Assembly: GCA_030015575.1 (NCBI GenBank)
Contig: JASDDO010000006.1
Coordinates: forward strand, 207,085,632 to 207,149,631
DNA: 64,000 nucleotides
Origin: Agapanthus africanus
Taxonomy: Eukaryota; Streptophyta; Magnoliopsida; Asparagales; Amaryllidaceae
Direction: 5' to 3'
A program made the translations under genes and the position numbers. Below the pieces are notes generated by a model. That model saw nothing but the letters and a program-made list of their open reading frames with translations. It had not been told where the DNA came from and made no database searches. This document shows, in pieces, positions 24,031 through 36,700 of the stretch; position 1 is the first letter of the stretch; every line of letters starts with the position of its first letter.

Positions 24031-26230
24031 TGTTAGTTATATGTATACCCTAGAGGCCATTACTGTACATGAGATGTATATTGTAGTGGATGTTGGGACA
24101 TATATAGGTAGGACTTTCTTGCTCGATATGATAGTACGCTATCTGGTTGCTCTTTATCTTAACATGTATACTTTCTGTCACTCTGTTACATGTTGATAAA
24201 ACCCTTAGGATGTGTACTCGACTTGCAGGACTATGATACAGATCATACTAGTGGGGCCTGGGTAGTCCATGAGTACATCCTTCAATGTTCCTAGTCGTGG
24301 GAATATCGAGACGGGGCATCGATATTCCAGAGTAGACTAGCGTATATCTTCTCGACCCATGAGATGGGAGATGGGTGATCCCATATCCATTGGTGTTTGA
24401 CATCAGAGACGGTATGCGGGTGCTCAGTGGAGACTGGGTACACTGAACGGACTCGCCGAGAACTCCCAGATGGTATTATACCTCACGTCAGATGGCATTT
24501 CTCTGGTGACACTGGTACAGCTTAGTCTGTTGACCCGAGATCGTCATAGAGCATTGTGTGTCTCCCACTGTGCTTTGATTTCCACCCTACCATAGCTCTA
24601 CTGAGTCGTGCAAACAGGTGGTTTTTGGGTACAGTCCCGATTCACATGGAGGCAATGAGCGATAGGAGGGGATTCGTCTCTCCCGGTATTGGGGGTTGAT
24701 GTTGCGCTATGCTCGACTGGCCATAACTGGAAATCCCTGACCAGGGTTGCAGTGATTTACTGGTAAGTGTTATCAGTAGTTTCACGCTTGTTGTGGACCT
24801 TACATCGGCATGACTTATCAAGCTACTGGGGTATGACGTTTATCACCCCTAGGCGAGATATGCGACATATCAGACGAACAGACCGGACTGTGCGGTAAGT
24901 GTTACTGATTGGATTCAAAGGAGTGTGAGCAGGCTTTCTCGTTGATCTTCTGATTGCTCAATACCCGGGTGGCCGTTACGTTTAGCAGACCGCTTGCGGC
25001 TTGTGGGTGATTGATATGATCACCACCTACTGCCGGCGTATTGACAAGTCTTTAGAGTCCTACACAGAGGTTTCCTGGCTCAAGCGAAACGAAATAGGAG
25101 CGCATATGAGATATGTGCGGGACCGAGAATAATACCAGTATGTGATACTGTATTCTATTCTCGCGATTAGTATCATCGGTCGGTTTTATGAGATATAGCC
25201 GGGTTACCGAATCAAGTGTTGATTCGATATATTGATACACTAGATATTAGTCGGTTATATGCGATATAACCGAATCGTTAAATCAAGTGTTGATTTAATG
25301 ATTTAATGTATAATTATATATTTGATATATTACTTTACATTAACTAGTATTGGTTCACTTAAGATTGATTTTCTCACTTGATGTGCACAAGTTGTATATG
25401 TGATATATGTTTGTGCACTAGTTTGTATCATGATTGATGATACATGCAAACATGGGTGGGTATGTGACATACACCATGTTAATTATAATTTAGGTTTTTA
25501 TTTATCTTAATTATTCAAAATGGTGGCTTCTTTTGTCATGGCTTGAAGCTTCATGAAGCTTGAAGCAACTTTGATAAAGACCACTCATTTTGTCTTGATT
25601 AAGATATTCATTAACCAAACCATTATAATTAACTATGGTTTAGTCTCTACAAAGGTTAACTCACCCATGGTTGCATTATGATAGATTTCACTTGATTATT
25701 CTTTTTACATAATTCGTTCTTATTCTTTTCTTCTTCTTCCTCTTCTTCAAGTGAAGAAAAGTTTTCTAGAATTTTTCAAGTGAAGATTTAGAGTGAGAAA
25801 TCCAAATCTAAAGTGAACCCATTTCCTATTTCATCATCCTCTACTACTTGCCATTTAGTTTAGGGTGTTCTCTTCATAAAGTTCTTGACCTAGTGAAGAT
25901 GGAGCTTGAGTTTGAGTCTCCTCGACGTAGATCATCTTCGGCCTCAAAGTCAACGACCTAGCCCGCTCATTTCTCCGAAGAAACCATCACTAGAGTCCGG
26001 GATTTCGATGATCGCAGCGAAGGGACGTCAACACGGAGCTTTAGAAGTGAAGGACCGGATCTACAAAGGTTGTAATCCCTTTCACTTGTAGTTAAAATGT
26101 TTAACTTGCTAGTTTTCGCATAATCTCTAGTATACGATCTTGGTTAGGATTGTTCGGCACGGCTATTTTTTTTGAAACGGGCATTGTTGATGCCTTATAG
26201 AACCTTGTTAGAGTGCCTAGGAACCCTACA
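24031..26230 (+). repeat. 5' LTR of element C
   Basis: 2200 bp, start TGTTAGTTATATGTATACCC, end GTGCCTAGGAACCCTACA. It contains the hairpins GATAGTACGCTATC (24130-24143) and CTGGTAAGTGTTATCAG (24760-24776). The sequence before it (CAATT) is the likely left target copy. Confidence 0.92.
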
Positions 26231-26231
26231 G

Positions 26232-26244
26232 TGGTATCAGAGCC
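26232..26244 (+). other. Primer-binding site of C (initiator tRNA-Met)
   Basis: TGGTATCAGAGCC, one base after the 5' LTR. Confidence 0.92.
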
Positions 26245-26429
26245 AAACTAGAGCTTTACGCGAAGTCTAGACGAAGTTTAAAGTCCGATCGAACCCGTAA
26301 ACCCCGACGAATACCCTTCTCTGGACAATTTTCAAAACTGTGATTTTTTATGAATTAAAAATGCTCAGAAAATTAAGCAGGAAAAACTATGAATTACTGT
26401 GAAGTACGGCCCACTGATTCGTCTATATG

Positions 26430-26477
26430 ACCGCGGAACCGCGGCCAAACCAAGGGTTTAGCGGCGGTTCCGCGGCC
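26430..26477 (+). other. GC-rich leader hairpin of C
   Basis: CCGCGGAACCGC pairs with GCGGTTCCGCGG-type sequence across a loop of about 20 nt. Immediately outside, TGAAGTA (near 26399) and TACTTCA (near 26500) can pair as part of an outer stem. Confidence 0.75.
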
Positions 26478-28374
26478 CAAATTATGACTTAGTCCCTCAT
26501 ACTTCATATATTTATTCTTAGGTCCTTTCTTGTCAATTTTTTCTGGGAATTTTTTAATTCCACTCAAGTGTTGAGTTTTCTTAGGGTTGTATTGGGGACT
26601 CGTTGATTCGATCGGATAATTTAACTTTGTTTAGTTTGTCCGGGTAATTTTTAGATCGTGTTAAAAAGTTTGACCGGATATCAATAACTCACTTTTTCCC
26701 CTGCCGGAAAATTTCCAAGTGTTGGATTTTTCCGTAGTTTAAGAACGTTCTAAATCGTGCAAGTTACTTGATGGACCCTCTAGAAGACAACAAACCTTAA
26801 CTCGATTATGTGACTGTCTTGAACCGCCTTTTGAACCTTAGGGTTTGGGACGGTACGGCGTGCCACATGTGAGGCGTTGGCTTGACCCTTCTACGGCTGG
26901 ACCGTTGGTACTGTGGCATGAAATGGATGTTTTTAAACTTATTCAAGTGTTGAGCTATTTGGGAAAACTTTGGTGTTTGATTATTCGATCGGAAAGTTTA
27001 ACATTGTCTATTTATCTGGAATGTAATACAATATTTGGAATCCACAAATTGTTATGAGATAACTGATTTGAATGTTATAAATCCAGCACTTCAGTCTCAA
27101 ATGATTGGTTTCCACTGGATTTTGATGCGATCAAAAGTCCGTCGCAATCACGTAGTGTACGCGGATACTCGCCGGTAAATTTAATAGACAGCCACGCCCC
27201 ATAGCCCCAACCAAGTGACTGTAGGAGAACCCCGTCCCCAAAAGCATCCGTTCGGGTGCTCGCGGCATTGGTGTTCCGCCTTAGTGCACTTCGTCGACGG
27301 CATCCGGGGGTGCGACCGTCTACTAAAGTTTGCGACGAGCATTCGATCAGGATGTCGGGAATCTTGTTGAATTGCCCGACTTGATATCGAAAAGAGTTTT
27401 CGATGATGAGACTAAAATGCGGGGTTTATAATTGTTAGGCATGCGATGTCTAAGGAATTCATTTGGTTAGGCATGCGATGTCTAAGGAGGTTGCGGATTC
27501 CAACTGTTGTAGTTTTACACTTTCTTTTCTGCGACCGTAAGTGTAATATGTGGTGTATCGCCGGTTTCGTTGCTATACATCAACGACAATTGGGATACGC
27601 ATATTTACTTACGTTGATGACATGTGATGTTATGTGTTGCTGGATATGTTATATTGGATCGTCGTGTTTGAATAGCCGGGTTTTTTTTATGTGAGATGAG
27701 AGTTTTTCTTTTTCATTCATGTAAAATGCATTGTATGTAATAATCTTTTATTGGGGCACTTCCGGGCTGAGGATGATGTCACCATTGTATATTATTTACT
27801 TTTCTGCATTAGGATAGACCCAAGGCGGGGAGCACAAGTAACCGGGTTCTAGGGTCCAGTGGGAGACCATCTTGAGGAGTCGAGACCGGGTCTCCTAACT
27901 CTAGAATTGGTAGGGTTGCTTGCCGCTCTCATAGGGGTCTACGGGTGTGGGATTGGCTATTCATCACGACCGTGGAATCCGTGTTTTATATAGGCTCAAA
28001 ATAAAATACGGACGTCCTAGTATATCCAGTATTTCATATGTTGTTTTCTGCTGCGTTATCTGTGATGTGATCATGTGATATGTTCAGATAGATACTGTAT
28101 ATAGTATATATGATATATTATATAGACGTTGCTTATGTTTTACACCCGCGCTAGCCCTGCCCCGTTCTGCCGTTAGTTACCTAACCTAACGGTGCAGACG
28201 GGACATCGAGGCGAATGCGGATGGCATAAGTGTACGTTGTATTTATCTGTGATGTTTAGGTGGACTTAAATGATGGGACATTCATTAATGAGATTAATGA
28301 AAGAAAATAAACCTAAAAGATGTTGTGGAATCGAATTTCAAAAATTAGGTAGCTTTAGTTGTTGCTTTGCATAG

Positions 28375-28615
28375 CGGTGTTCCTTGTAGAATATCCAGCA
28401 CTTTATTCGATAAGGAAAGAGCCGAGATCCCTTCACCGGGAGTGACCTCTTTAGCAATAACTAGCAGATGCTACAACCTTCGGTTTGTCTTTTGACTGCT
28501 TTTCTAGTTTTTGCTTTGCATAGTGGTATTGTGTATATCCTGCACCTCATTCGACGAGGAAAGAGCCGAGATCCCTTCACCGGGAGTGACCTCTTTAGCG
28601 AAACTAGCGAAAGCC
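28375..28615 (+). repeat. Duplicated leader module of C
   Basis: Two copies of a block ending GAGATCCCTTCACCGGGAGT, about 150 bp apart, homologous to the modules in A and B. Confidence 0.75.
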
Positions 28616-28738
28616 TAAAAAACACTCCATTTTAAACTGTTTGATTCCACAACGAGATCAAGTTCAAAGCGTTAAAGGTTTTCTTAAAAACCATCCGCAA
28701 CCCTCCGTCATTTTAGGAAGTAGAGTACTTAGTATTCG

Positions 28739-28950
28739 TGCTGTGTTTGTTGACCATAGTCAAGGCACAGTGTACGGTAGCTAAGTGATGTCTTCCTATA
28801 TAGCATATGATGCGATTAGTTAGGACAGTCTCGTGACTTTGTTGACCTTAGTTAAGGGTCATGTGGGTGGGTCTAATTAATCACGAAATGACGGGTAGAA
28901 CTTGACTAGTGCTTATGATTTGTTGACCATAGTTAAGGTCATAAGTGCTA
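28739..28950 (+). other. Three-hairpin array in the leader of C
   Basis: Hairpins at about 28739-28772, 28831-28866 and 28909-28950 with loops TTGTTGACCATAG or TTGTTGACCTTAG. The arms are CTGTG/CACAG, CGTGAC/GTCATG and AGTGCTTATGA/TCATAAGTGCT. All pair, with G.U at the imperfect positions. Confidence 0.75.
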
Positions 28951-29390
28951 GGGGTAAAACCTTTATCGGGAGTTTCAAGTGTTGAAATTTGCAATGAGAT
29001 TGCATACCTTCTATGAGATAGTTGGATCCCGATACCCACTGCGAGCAATTGTTACTCCTGGGAGAGTTTTGCACTTTACAATTAGCCGATCAAGTAGGTG
29101 TCTAGAAAAGTGTCAACGGGGTTGCGCTCCTGGGAAAACGAGGTTTATTTTAATTAGGTCCGTGCGAAAGCACGGGGGACCTCCCTCAAAGTAACGGCAC
29201 TGGCCTGGCTGAAAGATTGGCGAACTTGTAGAGTGTAATTAATCCCGGCTAGTCTTTCCTTTTAGGGTTTGAAGGAAGATTTGATAAAAACAGTGGGAGC
29301 CATCCTAATTAGATAAAATATATATAACCAATCTAATATTGCAAGAGCGCACGCAGAGTGTTTTCTTCTCTCTCTCTCCAGGTAGCGACC

Positions 29391-32310
29391 ATGTCACGCC
29401 TTAATCAAGATAATAATATGGATGTATTGACCAAACCCGCTTGTTATACTGAGCTGGGGAACGTTGGTCCCGCTCCAACTTATAATTGTTATAAGACCGA
29501 GCAGGAATTAGGGGAATACCAGGATTCCCATGCCGCCCAAACGAAGAAAGTGCATGATGATGCATCTTCTTCGGGTGTGTTCATTACAAAGAACTGTTTC
29601 TCAGTATCCTATACGTCCTCGGTATTAGATACCGGATCAGGATCCCGCATATGTAATCTGTTACATGGGCTACAGAAAGCTAGAGAACTGAGAACGGGTA
29701 ATAAGTTTCATGAGACAGAAAACGTTGCAAGTGTTGCAGCCAAGTCTGTTGGTCACTATCACCCTGTATTACCAGAATACATTGATTCTGAACGAATGTT
29801 ATTAGATACCGAACCTGATATACAACATCATATCAGTCTCTTTACTAGTAAAGAAAGGATATAATTTTGTATTGTTGGATAATGTTTTGAACATTTCCTA
29901 TATCAAGAGTTGATCGATTCAGGCACGTTATCTAAAAGCATTGACGTTCTAAATCAAACTACAGTTCTTAGTATACAGAACACACACGAGAGGAAGACTT
30001 CAAAAATGAACGAATTCTTCTTGAGGCATTGTAGACTAGGTCATATCAATGCGACCCGACTAGCTAAGTTACATTTAGATGCATATTTAAATCAGTTTAA
30101 ATTTACTTCTTATGAAACTTACCAGTCATGTCACAAAGATAAGATGACCATAGCTCCGTTTACTGGAAACAGAGAAAGAGTTAGTGAACTCTTGGGATTG
30201 ATACATGCTGATGTATGAAGGTCCCCAGTCTACATATGCCAGGACTGATTCTTTGTACTTCCTTACATTCACTGATGATCTCTCAAGATTCGGACACATG
30301 TTCCTGTTGAAACACAAGTCTGAAACTTTTGAGATAATCACCGAATATAAGTTAGAAGTAGAGAACCAAAAACGGGTATAAGTATTATGTCCTTTGATGT
30401 GATCAGGGAGGAGAATACTTGAGCATGGGATTCCTGGACTATTCTAAAGGAGAATGAGATTCTCTCTCAGCATTACCCCTCCGTATACACCACAGCACGT
30501 CGGTGTATCGGGGCGGAGCAATCACACCCTCTGTGATATGGTGCGCTCTATGATGAGTACTACTGAGTTTCCTATTTCCTTTTGGAGTTATGCACTTGAG
30601 AAGCTGCATACCTATTGAATGGGGTTTCAATCAAATCCATTGCCTACCACTTCATATGTGATATGGAATGGGAAGAGCCCATATCTTAAGTTTGTTAAGA
30701 TTTGGGGTTGTCCGGCCTATGTCTAAAAGCAAAATCCGGACAAGCTCGAGGCAAAGTTAGTTCTGTAGAAGTTTGTTGGATATCCCAAGCATTCGCAAGG
30801 GAATATCTTCTACCTAACAGAGGAAAAAAATATATTTTGTTTCTCAACATACCACCTTTGTGAAAGGGAATTTCTTATGAAGAAATTAGTGGTCATGAGG
30901 TAGAACTGGAAGGAATTCCAGCTATACAAACTACAACAGATGATTTGGTAGAACCAAAGGATTCAATAGATTCCGATGAACCTCAGCCTCTCCGCCGATC
31001 CAGCAGGGTTCCTCATCCGCCTGAGAGATACTTCGGTTTCTCGATGACAATGGGAGCGAGGATTGCATCATGAGATGATGACCCAACTACTTTCGAGCAG
31101 GCCATCAAGAGTGGGGACTCTGTAAGAATGGCTGGATGCTTAGCGATCTTAGATGGAATCCATATACACCAACAAAGTATGGACTTTGGTTGCTATATCT
31201 GAAGGGTTAAATTCCCATCAGGAGCAAGTATATCTTGAGAATATTACTTGGTGTAGATGGAAAAGTTGAGACTTTCAAAGTTAGACTTGTTAAAGTTTTT
31301 CGTCATCGACCAGGCGTGGATAATGATGAAACCTTTTCCAGTGGCTATGCTTAAGTCCATCCGGATCCTACTTTCCACTGCTGCATACCATGACCGCGAT
31401 ATCTGGTGGTTGGGTATCATGACCGCTTTTCTAAATATTAATTTAGAAGAGAGCGTCTATAAGAACACAGCCAGATGGCTTCGTAAACAGTGGGAGCAGC
31501 GGAAACGTGTGCAAGATGCTTTGTGTGATAAAGCAGGCGTCACGGAGTTGGAACATCTGTTTTGATGTGGTAGTCAAAGAGTTTGACTTCATCAAAGTGG
31601 TAGATGAACCTTGTATATACAAAAAGGTAGTAGAGAGTAAGGTGGTGATCCACGTAGAGTACGTGGATGACATACTCTTGATAGGGAAAGAGTTTCCTAT
31701 GCTACACTCGGTTAATCTCCGCTTATCACAAGGATTCTCCAAATAAGATCAAAGTGATACCTCCTAAATCCTGGGTTATGGATCTATGGGATAGATCTAA
31801 ATGGATATTAGAATTCTCACTAGGTGTAGTGAGATAGTATCAGTTGATCCTGGGGAGAATCACTGGAAAAGTTCCAGGGTGATAAGGATGACTGAATGTC
31901 AGTCGCAGGCATTGTCTTTACCCTCAGTGGAGGGACGGTATGTTGGAAGAGTTCCAAGCTAGATACTGTGGCAAACTAGACGATAAAGGCTGGTGACATC
32001 GCTATTAATGATACTACCAAAGAGGCAGTTTGGGTGTATATTAGTTCATGAGATGAACTAGGTTCCTACTATTGTATGACAATGGAGGTGAGGCTTTGGC
32101 CCAGGAACCACGGTCCCATCAGTGACCCAGACATATTCCAAGGCAGTATCACCTGATCATGGAGATAGTTGATCTCTAGGGTGATCGAGGTTAGGAGAGT
32201 AGACTCAGAGGACAACACGGCGGATCCACTCACAAAGGCTTTTTCCCAAAGAGAGACTTATATGGGATGGTTGAGTATGAGATACTGCAACCACTGCTAC
32301 AGATGGCCCT
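29391..32310 (+). pseudogene. pol remnants of element C
   Basis: Parts in order: a short N-terminal stretch, protease (about 29610-29660, DTGSGSRICN), integrase (about 29990-30760), reverse transcriptase (about 31180-31740, YVDDILLIGKEFPML) and RNase H (about 31780-32290). Many breaks. No capsid-like gag part recognised between the leader and protease. Confidence 0.85.
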
Positions 32311-32326
32311 AGTGCAAGTGGGAGAT

Positions 32327-32891
32327 TGTTAGTTATATGTATGCCCTAGAGGCCATTACTGTACATGAGATGTATATTGTAGTGGATGCTGGGACATATA
32401 TAGGTAGGACTTTCTTGCTCGACATGATAGTACGCTATCTGGTTGCTCTTTATCTTAACATGTATACTTTCTGTCTCTCTGTTACATGTTGATAAAGCCC
32501 TTAGAATGTGTACTCGACTTGCAGGACTATGATGCAGATCATACTAGTGGGGCCTGGGTAGTCCATGAGTACATCCTTCAATGTTCCTAGTCATGGGAAT
32601 ATCGAGACGGGGCATCGATATTCCAGAGTAGACTAGCGTATATCTTCTCGACCGATGAGATGGGCGATGGATGATCCTATATCCATTGGTGTTTGACATC
32701 AGAGACGGTATGCGGGTGCTCAGTGGAGACTGGGTACACTGAACGGACTCGCTGAGAACCCCCAGATGGTATTATACCTCACGTCAGATGGCAGTTCTCT
32801 GGTGACACTGGTACAGCTTAGTCTGTTGACCCGAGATCGTCATAGAGCCTTGTGTGTCTCCCACTGTGCTTTGATTTCCACCCTACCACGG
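32327..32891 (+). repeat. 3' LTR of element C, first part only
   Basis: Matches 24031-24600 of the 5' LTR. It stops inside the LTR at CCCTACCACGG and is followed directly by gypsy integrase sequence. Confidence 0.88.
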
Positions 32892-33702
32892 ACGGACAGT
32901 CAGAGCGGACCATTCAGACTCTCGAGGACATGCTCCGAGCGTGCGTTTTAGACTTTGGTGGTAGCTGGGATCATCATTTACCTTTGATAGAGTTCTCCTA
33001 CAACAATAGCTTCCAGGACACTATTCAGATGGCACCTTTCGAGGCTTTGTATGGGAGGAGATGTAGATCGCCCGTCTGTTGGACAGAGCTCAGCGAGAGC
33101 AATATTTTGGGGCCACAGATCGTACAAGAGACGACCGAGAAGATACAGCTGATTCGAGACAGGTTGATGACAGCTCAGAGCAGGCAGAAATCGTATGCTG
33201 ACAGACGCCGCCGCAGATTAGAGTTCGCAGTTGGCGATCACGTTTTTCTGAGGGTCTCTCCGATGAAGGGAGTGAATAGGTTTGGACAGAAGGGGAAGCT
33301 TAGCCCCAGATTCATAGGTCCTTTCGAGATCCTCGAGCGTGTCGGCGCAGTAGCGTATCGTTTGGCTCTTCCACCCAGTCTTTCGGATGTCCACCCCGTC
33401 TTCTACGTATCGATGCTACGCAGACATCTTCATGACCCTTCCCACCTGATCCAGCATCCGACAGTACAGCTTGAGCCCGACCTTTCATTCACCGTGCAGC
33501 CAGTGGAGATATTGGATCGGCAGGTGAAGAAACTTCGATCTAGGGTCCTGCCGTCGGTGAAGGTTCTTTGGCGCAGCCCGAATGGTGAGGAGATCACTTG
33601 GGAGACCGAGGGGGAGATGCGGAAGAAATTCCCTCATCTCTTTGAAGGTACGCGTAGTCATATATTTTAAATTCGAGGACGAATTTTCTTAAGGGGGAAG
33701 AC
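32892..33702 (+). mobile_element. 3' end of a Ty3/gypsy Tekay-type element (D1)
   Basis: Contains the end of an integrase core (DGQSERTIQTLEDML), its C-terminal part (GDHVFLRVSPMKG, KLSPRFIGPFEILERVG, HPVFYVSMLRRHLHDP) and a chromodomain-like tail (VEILDRQVKKLRS, VKVLWR, ITWETE, PHLF). A polypurine tract (aagggggaagac) abuts the LTR at 33703. Chromodomains in this clade tether integration to chromatin marks (family knowledge). It is nearly identical to the same part of D (41742-42554). Only this end remains. Confidence 0.88.
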
Positions 33703-36700
33703 TGTAACAACTGGGAATATATTAGTAACTAATTATATTTTAATAAGTGAAATTTTAATAAAAGTTTACCAAATTGACCTTCAAATATTTTATCAAAATT
33801 AATAAACATTTTTCTAGAATTTTCCTAAGCTTGCACAAACATGTGCATGTAACCTAGGGTTAAAAATTGGATTTAACCATGTTTAGGCAAACATGGTGGT
33901 CTAACCGCATTTGTTAAGCTAATTAGTTTTAAATTAAGAATTTGGTTTTCAAAAAATAAAGGGATTAATATTTCTTTTGGTTGACTTGGGTTGAGGAGAG
34001 AGAGGGCATGATGGGTGTCTTGTTAGCATTAAATGAGAGAGAGAGAGAGAGGTGGCTCTAGGATTGTGTCACACCCCATCCCTTTCAAAACTTTTTACTT
34101 ACATTTCAAACCCTTATCACTCACATCCTTCTAACTCACACACCTCACCAATGCAACAGTAGCTGCTGTTTTCAGCAGTAGCCCCATCTTCAAATCAGCC
34201 ATTTCATCATTTCAAACACATCAGCATCTGCTGCTATACTTCAGCCCAAACAAATCAGCAACATAACACAGCATCTGCTGCATCAGCAGCATCACTCTCT
34301 TAACAAACAACCCCAACTCCATATACTTCAACAACACACCACCAATACTACAACACTCACACAACACAACAACAACACACCCCCAACAAAATAACAAAAA
34401 CAACTGCAACTGCATCAGCACTGCAGCAGCCAGAACAGCAGCTCCTGCTTCTGGACAACAGCAGCAGCTCAGCTGAGGCAACAGCACCCCAACAAGCTCC
34501 ACCTCCTCTTCTTCTTCTACTTCTCCTTGTTTGTGAGGTTCCTAGTGTGGTATAACTTCTAAACTCCTTCCTTGTTTGCTTAGTTGTGTAGAAATAGCTT
34601 CGATTAGCGACAATTATGCGTTTTTGTGCTTGTTTAGGTGATTTATGTGAAAGTGTGTTTAAGTGAGGTTGGTGTTGGGTAGACTAGCCTAAGTAAGTGT
34701 TGTTAAGGCCAAGTTAACCTAGGATAACCCCAGATTACACTAAAATACCTCAGTTTTCAAATTGTACAAAACTTGACGTTTTTGAGCAAAACTTAGCTTT
34801 TTAGGATCTGCTGTTACCCCTGTAAGTTCAGAATAAAATTAAGTGGACCATAGCCTACTGGTGACACCCTGACCCCACCACTCCAACCCATGGCCGCCGG
34901 ATTAATCATTCTGGCCGCAAATTGCGGCCAGACCAGGGAGTTAGGAGCTAGGGTTTTTGGTACAGGTGTCTGCTACATTTTTTGGGTCCATGGTATATAT
35001 AGTTTTGTAATATTCTAACCTGGGTAAAATCTGGGACAGTATGTCGTTTTCTGGTATTTTTAGTTTGCGCGATACGCGCGTGGATTCTGTGATTCAGCGT
35101 ATCGCGGCGTATCGGTTTGAGTTCTGGACACACACACACGTTCCAGCGTATCGCGCGCACGCGCGTTAATTCACGACGCGAGTTTCTCGTTTCGTTCCGA
35201 TATCGCGTTTTACGAGATTATGATATATTGGGATTCTTGTGTAAATTCCAGGTTCGCAGGCGGGTACGTCAGACGCCGCCAGGAAAGGGAAGCAGGTGGT
35301 CGGCTATACTTAGCGCGCGACCAGGTGAGTAGATTTAACATCTACGGGGAAATCGCCCGTATGGCGTTAATCGTCAGGGCGTGATAGGATGTTAGTTCTA
35401 TGTGTTCATGTAGACATACTAGAGTAGCATACCTCCTTATATATATCGATATACTGATAGTATAGAACACTGCACTGTCACTAACGGTCCAAGTTGCACG
35501 AGCCCGATTTATATGCTACACTCACACCGTTAGTGATTTCCATGACACTCACATTATAGGATTGCTATAAACCGCATATTTGATTCTGCTTTATTGACGT
35601 TGTCATGATTACTGCATACTATCATATGGACATTCATACCATGCACACTGTATACGCACTTTCGTGAGTACCTTCATTGATATATCCCTACTTGGGCACA
35701 TACGCATCATATGTCTACAATAGCGCACATGTACATTGCAATATTCACTTTGCATACTTATCCATGCACACATCCATACCGATACACATATTCATATGCT
35801 ACATACATGGATGATATAGACTTGATTTAAAACTAAGGGACCGCAGGCGATATTTTCAAAACTAGATCTTTCAAAAGAGCGGTTTCCCTTTCTTTTACTC
35901 TTAGCGTCATACGACATGTTGCATGGATTTCGCATTGTATTTGATTATGTGATTTCTGGATTTGGGAACCAGAGTACTAATTTAAGAAGATACACACTGT
36001 TTGAAAACCCGGTTTCCCTTGAGATGATATTTAGTGCGTCCACCATGAGTTTTCTCGGTTCCAGAGAGCTTGTGTGAGTATACCCGATTTGAGGAGAGGT
36101 AGGCACCGATTGTGGGTACATGGTGGACCCGGTACGGTACCCCGGGGTGAGAAGACTCGTATTGTTAGACGGTGAGCCCGCCGGAAGGATTACTACCTAC
36201 CGGTGATTGGTTAGACCTGGCGATTATCCGGAGGATACCGACCAGAGTCGATAGATGGATACGGGACGACGCGTACTGCCGGGGGCCGAGGGACGATTCC
36301 GCAGACGGAGCCCGTGGGAAGATCCGATGGACGGACGCCCCATACTGGAGGATTTGCGTGTTGATGCTGGACACGACCGATTTTATGAGATTTGGGTGCC
36401 GATGTTGGGCACTCATGATTGTATGAGATTCACAGGATTGAGGGCCGATGTGGATGACGGCGCTTGAGTTTTACTGGGATTTGGGTGTATTGATGGACAC
36501 CGGTCATTTTTCCACGTTGATATTCCGTGTAGACACTAATTGTTCCCATGCTCAGCATTTAGTATTTGACATCTCATCCTGTACCTATTGTACCTGATAT
36601 AGTACATATGCTACATGATTATTGCACACCCTGCTCATGTTATATAGGGTTGTTAGATTCCATATCAGACATGATTATTGCATATCTTGCACATCATATG

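Larger units (their letters stand above)
26231..29390 (+). other. Untranslated leader of element C
   Basis: About 3.1 kb with the GC-rich hairpin (26430-26477), the duplicated module (28375-28615) and three hairpins (28739-28950). It ends in a CT-rich stretch before the first coding remnant. No gene supported. Confidence 0.7.
24031..32891 (+). mobile_element. Ty1/copia Angela-lineage element C
   Basis: Plus-oriented relative of A and B: 5' LTR 24031-26230, initiator tRNA-Met primer site, long leader, pol remnants, polypurine tract (caagtgggagat, 32315-32326) and the first about 565 bp of the 3' LTR from 32327. At 32891/32892 the sequence passes directly into a gypsy element, so the right flank and target duplicate cannot be seen. 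The coding region is heavily broken. C points away from A, with the two 5' LTRs only 70 bp apart. Confidence 0.88.

Noticed and set aside
26232-26244. tRNA-like motif TGGTATCAGAGCC (also in A, B, D and E)
   Set aside because: Only the primer-binding complement of initiator tRNA-Met; there is no tRNA gene around it.
34140-34500. CAG/CAA-rich stretch suggesting a polyglutamine gene
   Set aside because: It is inside the gypsy LTR, is repeated in the second LTR (about 43000-43350), and has no long frame or gene context.
35251-35324. Possible short exon in D's LTR, bounded by TTCCAG and AG|GTGAGT
   Set aside because: Splice-like signals are present in both LTR copies, but nothing else supports splicing here and the family is not known for it.
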